Source: Corynebacterium haematomassiliense (GTDB lineage: Bacteria; Actinomycetota; Actinomycetes; Mycobacteriales; Mycobacteriaceae). From it: 64,000 nt of DNA. Within the stretch, counting starts at the first letter, position 1. Each line of letters begins with the position of its first letter. The notes under the pieces are model-generated. The model saw nothing but the letters and a program-made list of their open reading frames with translations. It ran no database searches and was not told where the DNA came from. Below, piece after piece: positions 58,233 to 64,000 of the stretch. Both the position numbers and the translations under genes were made by a program. Where the stretch lies: positions 1,612,001 to 1,676,000 of the forward strand of contig NZ_JACDTZ010000001.1 of NCBI RefSeq assembly GCF_013978595.1, in the 5' to 3' direction.

Positions 58233-58877
58233 TTAGAACGGTGGCTCATCGCCCGCGCCGCCGGAAAAACCGCCGGCATCCGGAGCGGAACCCCACGGAT
58301 CATGTTGAGGCTGGGACTGGTTCGGGTTGCCCTGGGTCTGGCCCTGGCTTTGGCCGCCGAAGCCGCCGTTCGCCGGGTTGTAGCCGCCCTGGCCCTGATT
58401 CTGGCCCTGGCCGCCCTGGCCACCCTGGTCGAAACCGCCCTGGTTTCCACCAAAACCGCCGCGCTGGCCGCCCTGGTTGCCGCCGCCGTAGCCGCCCGCA
58501 CCGCCCTCACGCGGATTGCGGGTGACAGACGCGCTGGCGTACTTCAGGGACGGGCCAACCTCGTCGACCTCGACCTCGAACACGGTGCGGTTTTCGCCCT
58601 CTTTGGTCTGGTAGGAACGCTGACGCAGCTTGCCGGTGACCACGACGCGCATGCCCTTGGTCAGGGACTCCGCGACGTTCTCCGCCATCTGGCGCCAGCA
58701 GTTGCAGGTGAGGAACAGGGCTTCGCCGTCTTCCCACTGGTTCGTTTCCCGGTTGAACGTGCGGGGCGTGGACGCGATGCGGAAATTCGCAACGGCAGCG
58801 CCGCTCGGGATGAAGCGCAGCTCCGGGTCCGCAACCAAGTTGCCGACAACGGTAATTGGGGTATCGCCTTGAGCCAT
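58233..58877 (-). CDS. ssb: Single-stranded DNA-binding protein
   Basis: 214 residues: an OB-fold ([33 protein letters not shown] ... [33 protein letters not shown]) to about residue 120, then a Gly/Gln/Asn-rich disordered linker with GGxxGG repeats and an acidic tip ending GDEPPF, the conserved peptide that recruits partner proteins. Works at the replication fork with DnaB. Confidence 0.97.
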   Translation of the reverse strand: MAQGDTPITVVGNLVADPELRFIPSGAAVANFRIASTPRTFNRETNQWEDGEALFLTCNCWRQMAENVAESLTKGMRVVVTGKLRQRSYQTKEGENRTVFEVEVDEVGPSLKYASASVTRNPREGGAGGYGGGNQGGQRGGFGGNQGGFDQGGQGGQGQNQGQGGYNPANGGFGGQSQGQTQGNPNQSQPQHDPWGSAPDAGGFSGGAGDEPPF

Positions 58878-58928
58878 GTCCTAAACCTTCCTACCTGCTG
58901 ATCGTGTGGTTTCTGAGCCTACCGGTTC

Positions 58929-59216
58929 TTACTTGTCGGTACGCAGAACCTTGGTACGCAGAACGTTCTCGTTCAGGTTCAGCACGCGGTCGAGCTCCTT
59001 GACCGTGTCTGCCTCGCAGTCGAGGTTGACAACGGCGTAGATGCCCTCTTCCTTCTTGTTGATCGGGTAAGCAAGACGCTTCTTGCCCCACACATCAACG
59101 TTTTCCACCTTGCCGTTTTCCTTGCGGACGATCTCCAGGAACTTGTCCAGGGACGGGGCAACGGTGCGCTCATCCTGCTGCGGATCGAGGATGATCATTA
59201 CTTCGTAGTGACGCAC
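58929..59216 (-). CDS. rpsF: 30S ribosomal protein S6
   Basis: 95 residues, [18 protein letters not shown] start, ending VLRTDK. I chose GTG 59216, which gives the normal N-terminus; ATG 59225 and GTG 59228 lie in frame upstream, where the ATG is only 2 bp from AGGAGG. First gene of the rpsF-ssb-rplI operon. Confidence 0.95.
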   Translation of the reverse strand: MRHYEVMIILDPQQDERTVAPSLDKFLEIVRKENGKVENVDVWGKKRLAYPINKKEEGIYAVVNLDCEADTVKELDRVLNLNENVLRTKVLRTDK

Positions 59217-59229
59217 GGACCTCATCACC

Positions 59230-59499
59230 TCCTATGGTCTTGGTTGTTTCGGCCATCACCCTTGTGGTCATGGCAGGAGGGTCGTTGCGTCAAGCAACCC
59301 GAACAGACTACCCCACGGTTTGACCAGCTCAAAACCTTGGGTTTCGGGTGCGCTCGTGTGGACTCCGCATTGCGGACAATCCCGCCACCACCAATTATTG
59401 GTGCGGACCCACGTTGTGCACGAATCAACGCGGCAAAATGCTGACCTGGGCGTTTGCAACGCCAGAAGCGGCCCAAATGTCGATTCGTACAAAATCCGC
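59230..59499. repeat. Intergenic composite repeat upstream of rpsF
   Basis: 270 bp without a gene. It holds an inverted copy of the TCCGCAATGCGGA core (59364-59380) and a 79-bp element (59414-59492) with ends TTGTGCACGAATCAAC and GTCGATTCGTACAA, arranged as in the 33.4-33.6 kb region. The CCAATTATTGG palindrome lies between the two. The rpsF promoter is expected near its left end. Confidence 0.8.
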
Positions 59500-59688
59500 C
59501 TAGTGCGGGTTGGGCACCGCGGAGAAGAGGGCGAGGGAGACCGGGATCACGGTCATAAAGAGGAAGGCGATCAAGCCGAAGCTTATCGACGCTTGCTTCC
59601 GCCCCTTCACCGCAAAATAGAACGAGGCGCAAAACAGGAAAAACGCCACCACGATGGAGGCAATGCCCAGGATTGTGGTGGCGTTCAT
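59500..59688 (-). CDS. 62-residue membrane protein
   Basis: Two membrane helices (TTILGIASIVVAFFLFCASFYFAV; ISFGLIAFLFMTVIPVSLALF) joined by a basic loop KGRKQAS. Located 3 bp after the GT87 gene start region's stop order, i.e. directly downstream of the GT87 gene, so probably co-transcribed with it. Function unknown. Confidence 0.7.
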   Translation of the reverse strand: MNATTILGIASIVVAFFLFCASFYFAVKGRKQASISFGLIAFLFMTVIPVSLALFSAVPNPH

Positions 59689-59691
59689 CGG

Positions 59692-61233
59692 CTAGACCTT
59701 GGCGACCGTGGAGCCGGCCGGCTCGGCGTCGGCGGGTTCGGAAACGGGGTCGGCCGGAGGGGCGTCGATAGGCAAGGGCTCCTTCCACTGGTACGACAGC
59801 GACATGAGGGGGTCGTGGCCGTTGTGGGCGTCACGGACCTTGTCGCGGCGCTTGCCCAGGATCTGCTGCACCACCAGCACCATAATGGCGATGATGAAAG
59901 CGTCGCGGGAGATGATCACGATGTTGAGGAACCAGCCCGGCACGCCCATGTTGTCCGCGCCCATCATGTGCCACATCAGCACCGGCCAGACGGCCATGTC
60001 CACGACCATCCAGGACAAAAGGAGGCGCCAGTACGGCAGCGCCAGCACCGCGGGGACGACAAACCAGAGGGAGTACTGCGGGCTCCACACCTTGTTGAAG
60101 ATGAGGAACAGACCGACGATCAGCGCCACCAGCTCCGCGATGCGCGGGGTCTGCGGCGCCTTCAGGCCCAGGATGAGCACGCCCAGGCAGCCCAGCAGGA
60201 ACAGGATCAGCGTCACGGCGTTGAGGATCACCGGGGCGCCCTCGCCGGAGTCGAAGCCGGTCCAGCCGGTCATGCGGGAGATGACCGCGTAGATGGTGGT
60301 CCACTCCCAGCCGCGGTCGGTGTTGAGGCGGTTGAACTCACCCCAGGCATCCGGGTTGCGCAGGTAGACCGGCACGTTGACCACGAGCCAGGACACCACC
60401 ATGGCGGCGAGCATCTTGCCGAACGGGACGAGGTCGCGCTTGCGCAGCGCCACGGTGAGGTACGCGCCGAGCAGGAAGATCGGCCAGAGTTTAAACGCGG
60501 TGCCCAGGCCGATGAGCACGCCGGCGAGCCAGAATTTCCGGTTGCGGGCGGCCAGCATCGCGGCGACGGCGAAGAAGATGGACGGGATGTCCCAGTTGGT
60601 GAACGCGTGGACGATCAGCAGCGGGGAGCCGGCGACCAAGAGGGTGTCCCAGACACGGTTGCCCGCGAGCTCGGCGACCATGCGGATGGTGATCACCCAG
60701 ATGATGGACATGAGCAGCGCGGTGACGTAGAAGTACCAGCCGGAATCCGGCACGAAGTTGTCCACCAGGAAGTAGGTGCTGCGCGACAGCCAAGCAGACA
60801 GCTGCTGGAACAGGCCGGCGAGCACCGGGTACTCCATGTAGCGGGTCAGGCCGTCCTCCACCCACGAGTAGTCGTAGACAAAACCGCCCTGGTCCAGGCC
60901 GCGGGCGCCGTAGAGCGGAATGATGTCGTTGTAGCAGGCGGCGGTGTACTGGCGGTTGCCGTCCCAGTTGAGCTGGATGATGCCGTTGTCGTCGGCCTTG
61001 CCGCCGGCGCAGTGCGCCTTCTGCAGCAGGCCGAAGGACAAGAAGACGTATGCGACGGCGAGGATGGAGCGCAGCGGCGTCCAGAACCGGGCGCGGCCGA
61101 TCTGGGCGAAGCGGCCCATCGGCCCGCCGAGGAAGTCCACCCAGCCGCGCGCGAGCGGCTCGGTGCGGCCGGGCTGGACACGGTCCGCCGGGTCCGGCCA
61201 GGTGACCTGCGTAGTCTGCGTCGGCTCAGTCAT
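59692..61233 (-). CDS. GT87-family membrane glycosyltransferase-like protein (Rv0051 type)
   Basis: 513 residues with ten or more membrane helices and a large loop after the first. It corresponds in position to Mycobacterium Rv0051 between ponA1 and rpsF. The DUF2029/GT87 pattern is seen in the stretches GGFVYDYSWVEDGLTRYMEYPVLAGLF and AGVLIGLGTAFKLWPIFLLGAYL. Such proteins use polyprenyl-linked mannose or arabinose donors in envelope synthesis; the precise role is unknown. Its ATG abuts the ponA stop. Confidence 0.82.
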   Translation of the reverse strand: MTEPTQTTQVTWPDPADRVQPGRTEPLARGWVDFLGGPMGRFAQIGRARFWTPLRSILAVAYVFLSFGLLQKAHCAGGKADDNGIIQLNWDGNRQYTAACYNDIIPLYGARGLDQGGFVYDYSWVEDGLTRYMEYPVLAGLFQQLSAWLSRSTYFLVDNFVPDSGWYFYVTALLMSIIWVITIRMVAELAGNRVWDTLLVAGSPLLIVHAFTNWDIPSIFFAVAAMLAARNRKFWLAGVLIGLGTAFKLWPIFLLGAYLTVALRKRDLVPFGKMLAAMVVSWLVVNVPVYLRNPDAWGEFNRLNTDRGWEWTTIYAVISRMTGWTGFDSGEGAPVILNAVTLILFLLGCLGVLILGLKAPQTPRIAELVALIVGLFLIFNKVWSPQYSLWFVVPAVLALPYWRLLLSWMVVDMAVWPVLMWHMMGADNMGVPGWFLNIVIISRDAFIIAIMVLVVQQILGKRRDKVRDAHNGHDPLMSLSYQWKEPLPIDAPPADPVSEPADAEPAGSTVAKV

Positions 61234-63495
61234 TTATTGGAACGCTCCCTGGAATTGATCGAGGACGTCGTTGATCGTGTCGTTGAGGTTCGGCGCTGGC
61301 GCCGGTGCCGGCGCGGGGGCTGGCGCGGGTGCCGGGGCTGGCGCCGGTGCGGGTGCGGGCGCCGGTGCCTCCTCCCCGCCCGGCGCCTCGGGCGCTGCTG
61401 GGGCCGACGGGTCCGCCGGTGCCGCGGAGCTCGGGGCGGACGGCGCCTGGCCGGTGCCGCCGGTGTAGCTCGGCGTCGGGTTGGAGTAGTAGCCGCCCAG
61501 GCCGACACCGCCGGAGTACGGGTTCACGCCCCAGTAGACGGGGTTGGCGTTGGGGAAGCTCATGAACTCCTGGCCCTCCAACTCGGTGTCCAGGAACTGC
61601 TTCCAGATTTGGGACGGGGTGTTGGAGCCGTACATGATGCCGCCCCACTCGTTAAAGATTGGCGAGGTGTTGTCGGCGGTGCCCACCCACACGGCCACGG
61701 CGAGCTGCGGGGTGGAGCCGACCATCCAGGCGTCCTTGTTGTTGCCGGTGTCGCCCATCTGGGCGGTGCCCGTCTTGGACGCGGACTGGCGGCCGCCGGC
61801 GAGGACAGCGTTGGAGTAGCCGGCCACGCCCTGCATGGCCTGGAGGGTGTTGTCCGCCACCTGCTCGGCCACGCGACGCTCGGTGTAGTCGTTGTCCACC
61901 TGGTAGAGGACCTCGCCGTTGGCGTCCACGATCTTGTCCACGAAGTGGGTCGGGTGCATCAGGCCGCGGTTGGTCAGGGTGGACATGGCGGTGGCCATGT
62001 CCAGCACGCGGGACTGGTACTGGCCCAACACGATGCCCTCGTAGGGCTGGCCGCCGTTTTCGCGCAGGGTCACCGGGATGCCGGGGATGGACTTGGCCAC
62101 GCCCAGGGCGTGCGCCATGTCGGCGGTGTCCTGCGTGGTGTTGTCCAGCTCGTCCTGGATGCGCATGAAGGCGGTGTTGGAGGACACGGTGGTCGCCTGA
62201 GTCATGGACAGCATGCCGCCGCCGCCACCGTCCCAGTTCGTCACAGTGATGTTGCCGGGCAGGTGTACCGGGGAGGAGTCGAACTGGGCGGTCAGCGGGA
62301 TGCCCTGCTGCAGCGCGGCTGCGAGGGCGAAGATCTTGAACGTCGAGCCCGTTTGCAGGCCGGCGTTGGCGTAGTCCCAGCCGGAGGGGTCGTCGCCGCC
62401 GTAGTACGCGCGCACTGCGCCTGTCGACGGATCCACGGCCACCGCACCAGTGCGCGCGTCCTCCTGCAGGTTGGTCAGGCGCTCGCGTGCGATGCGCTCC
62501 ATGTTGGCCTGGGAGGCGGCGTCGATGGTGGTGGTGATTTGCAGGCCGCGGTTGGTCAAGTCGCTTTCGGTGATGCCCAGTGCCTCGAGCTCCTGGATCA
62601 CCTGGTTCTTGATCAGGCCGTTCGGGCCGGTGGCTTCGGTGTATGCGGAGTAGGAAGCCGGGTCGCGGGTCTCCGGGTACACCATCCCGGCGCGCTGCTC
62701 CGGGGTGACCTTGCCCATCTCGACGAGGCCGTCCATGACGTAGTTCCAGCGCTGCTCCGCCGCCTCGCGGTTCGTCCACGGATCCAGCTCGCTGGGCAGC
62801 TGGATGGAGGCGGCCAGCACGCCGCCCTCCTCGAGGGTGAGCTGGGACGCCGGCTTGTCAAAGAAGGCGTGCGCGGCGGCCTCGACGCCGTAGGCGTTGC
62901 GGCCGAAGTACACAGTGTTCAAGTAGGCGCGGAGGATGTCCTCCTTGGACCACTGGTTGGTCATCTTCACGGAGTAGACCAGCTCATTGGCCTTGCGCTC
63001 GTAGGAGTGCTCGTTGCCCACCAGCGCGTTCTTCACGTACTGCTGGGTGATGGTGGAGCCGCCGCCTGCAGAGGTGTTGCCGGTGATCTGCCCCAGCGCC
63101 GCGCGGGCGAAACCGGTCGGCGAGAAGCCCGAGTTGGTCCAGAAGTCGCGGTCCTCCGCGGCCAGCACAGCATTCTGCACCTCCTCGGGCACAGATTCGA
63201 GGGGCACCTGCTCACGGTTGCCCTCGGGCGGCACGAGGCGGGCGAGCTCGTTTTCGCCGTCGTTGAAGTAGATCGAGGAGATCTGCGCCGTCTCAATCTC
63301 GCCTGGTTCCGGGACCTCGGCCTTGGAGTACTTCCACATAAACCAGCCGACCGGCACGCAGGCGAGCAGGAGGAGGAACAGCAAGAAGGCAAGCACCCAC
63401 TGCCACGCGCGGGACTTCTTCTTTTTCTTCACGGCCGTGGTGCCGCTGGAGCCCTTCGCCTTCGCCGTATTCTTTTCAGCGCTCTGTTCAGTCAC
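61234..63495 (-). CDS. ponA: Class A penicillin-binding protein (bifunctional transglycosylase/transpeptidase)
   Basis: 753 residues. A basic cytoplasmic tail and one membrane anchor (WQWVLAFLLFLLLLACVPVGW) precede the GT51 domain (AAEDRDFWTNSGFS; GGSTITQQYVKN) and the penicillin-binding domain with SXXK in GSTFKIF, SSNTAF and KTGTAQMGD. It polymerises and cross-links peptidoglycan. The C-terminus is a long alternating Ala-Pro stretch (about residues 705-735) after a Pro/Ser/Gly linker. Start GTG 63495 has AGGGA 6 bp upstream. Confidence 0.93.
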   Translation of the reverse strand: MTEQSAEKNTAKAKGSSGTTAVKKKKKSRAWQWVLAFLLFLLLLACVPVGWFMWKYSKAEVPEPGEIETAQISSIYFNDGENELARLVPPEGNREQVPLESVPEEVQNAVLAAEDRDFWTNSGFSPTGFARAALGQITGNTSAGGGSTITQQYVKNALVGNEHSYERKANELVYSVKMTNQWSKEDILRAYLNTVYFGRNAYGVEAAAHAFFDKPASQLTLEEGGVLAASIQLPSELDPWTNREAAEQRWNYVMDGLVEMGKVTPEQRAGMVYPETRDPASYSAYTEATGPNGLIKNQVIQELEALGITESDLTNRGLQITTTIDAASQANMERIARERLTNLQEDARTGAVAVDPSTGAVRAYYGGDDPSGWDYANAGLQTGSTFKIFALAAALQQGIPLTAQFDSSPVHLPGNITVTNWDGGGGGMLSMTQATTVSSNTAFMRIQDELDNTTQDTADMAHALGVAKSIPGIPVTLRENGGQPYEGIVLGQYQSRVLDMATAMSTLTNRGLMHPTHFVDKIVDANGEVLYQVDNDYTERRVAEQVADNTLQAMQGVAGYSNAVLAGGRQSASKTGTAQMGDTGNNKDAWMVGSTPQLAVAVWVGTADNTSPIFNEWGGIMYGSNTPSQIWKQFLDTELEGQEFMSFPNANPVYWGVNPYSGGVGLGGYYSNPTPSYTGGTGQAPSAPSSAAPADPSAPAAPEAPGGEEAPAPAPAPAPAPAPAPAPAPAPAPAPNLNDTINDVLDQFQGAFQ

Positions 63496-63597
63496 ACGTT
63501 TTCCCTGCACAATTGCACCCGCCGCGCCCGCGGGGAGGGCAAACGGGCGAGCTACCTACTACATTCCTACCGGACACCCTACCTGCCCAGTTCGGAT

Positions 63598-63972
63598 TCA
63601 CACTACTGGTACGGCTGTGACTTCTTGTAACAGATGGTTCCACTTGCACGACGGGCAGACCTCCACCACGTGGACGGTCAGCGGCCCCACCTCAGCCGCA
63701 AGCCGGTCTATCTCCTCCTCGCTGCGCGCGGTGCCTGTGCGCCTGCCCAACTTTTCGGAGTAGACCCAGCGCACGTCACGCATCACTTCGCCGCACACGG
63801 GGCAGGGCCGGGCGGAATCCTCGCCGTGGTGCTGCGCGGCGGCGCGGAGCAGGAAGTCGGCGTCGCACACCTCGTCGATAGGCAAATGCCCCCGCTTGAG
63901 CTCGCGCAGCGTCTGGCGGCGCTGCCACTCGTGGGACACCTCGTGCTCGTACGTGAACATCCCGGCCATCAT
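63598..63972 (-). CDS. DUF5318-family protein (Rv0049 type)
   Basis: 124 residues with two CxxC pairs (RPCPVCGEVM, EVCPSCKWNHLL) that may bind zinc, plus YEHEVSHEWQRRQTL and HVVEVCPSC. It matches the position and pattern of Mycobacterium Rv0049, upstream of ponA1. Function unknown. Several ATGs (63972, 63969, 63960) could serve as the start; 63972 is shown. Confidence 0.82.
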   Translation of the reverse strand: MMAGMFTYEHEVSHEWQRRQTLRELKRGHLPIDEVCDADFLLRAAAQHHGEDSARPCPVCGEVMRDVRWVYSEKLGRRTGTARSEEEIDRLAAEVGPLTVHVVEVCPSCKWNHLLQEVTAVPVV

Positions 63973-64000
63973 AACCCCAGTCCTTGCTGCTAAATTTTGA

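Noticed and set aside
59320..63630. A 1436-codon frame on the plus strand
   Set aside because: It is antisense to the GT87 and ponA genes and arises from their GC-biased third positions; composition is His/Gly/Val-rich with no family match.

Overview
This 64-kb window comes from a GC-rich actinobacterium, very probably Corynebacterium. The evidence is the gene content and order: ugpAEBC with glpQ-type genes, msrA divergent from sodA, a DUF2020 lipoprotein, and the block DUF5318-ponA-GT87-rpsF-ssb-rplI-dnaB, which matches the Mycobacterium Rv0049-Rv0058 region and lies near oriC in this order. A DtxR-type operator, several probable leaderless promoters and an rRNA operon without spacer tRNAs also fit. 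The species cannot be named from the sequence alone.

Left part (1-11.6 kb): a histidine-utilisation locus. It has the end of an IclR regulator (HutR-like), hutH, hutU, hutI and an amidohydrolase. It is interrupted by a glutaryl-CoA-dehydrogenase-like/CaiB CoA-transferase/YjiH transporter operon and by a complete IS30-family element (5912-7702) placed just upstream of hutU. Next (11.7-18.8 kb) comes a leftward glycerol-3-phosphate ABC transporter operon (ugpAEBC), a DUF5926 gene and two glycerophosphodiester phosphodiesterases, which together form a scavenging module for phospholipid head groups.

Middle (18.8-33.3 kb): a frameshifted alpha/beta-hydrolase membrane protein, msrA/sodA, an MFS exporter with a DtxR box, a TM0106-type nuclease, a NarL-type two-component system divergent from a lipoprotein gene with overlapping start codons, a NUDIX-LOG fusion, a class E sortase, a TetR regulator, stress proteins and an RluA-type pseudouridine synthase. 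A non-coding stretch full of degenerate repeats (33.3-34.1 kb) follows. Then comes a complete rRNA operon on the minus strand (16S 39503 to 5S 34209) with its terminator and leader.

Right part (40-64 kb): a GntR(YtrA)/ABC operon with a perfect palindromic operator, a frameshifted NYN-domain gene, pspA, thioredoxin, a copper module (a cysteine-less HMA protein, copZ, copA), an MFS transporter, dnaB with a cluster of DnaA boxes upstream, a RecQ-like helicase, two tandem COG3910-like ATPases, a VapBC pair, a secreted trypsin-like protease, rplI-ssb-rpsF, a GT87 membrane protein, a class A PBP and DUF5318.

The least explained signals are these. An 11-mer, CGTCGATARGC, recurs about 17 times on both strands. 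A composite intergenic repeat (TCCGCAATGCGGA core plus a 78-bp inverted-repeat-ended element) is shared by the rRNA flank and the region upstream of rpsF. A GTGAACAAAC repeat appears at two distant loci. DnaA boxes cluster around an 18-bp palindrome upstream of dnaB.
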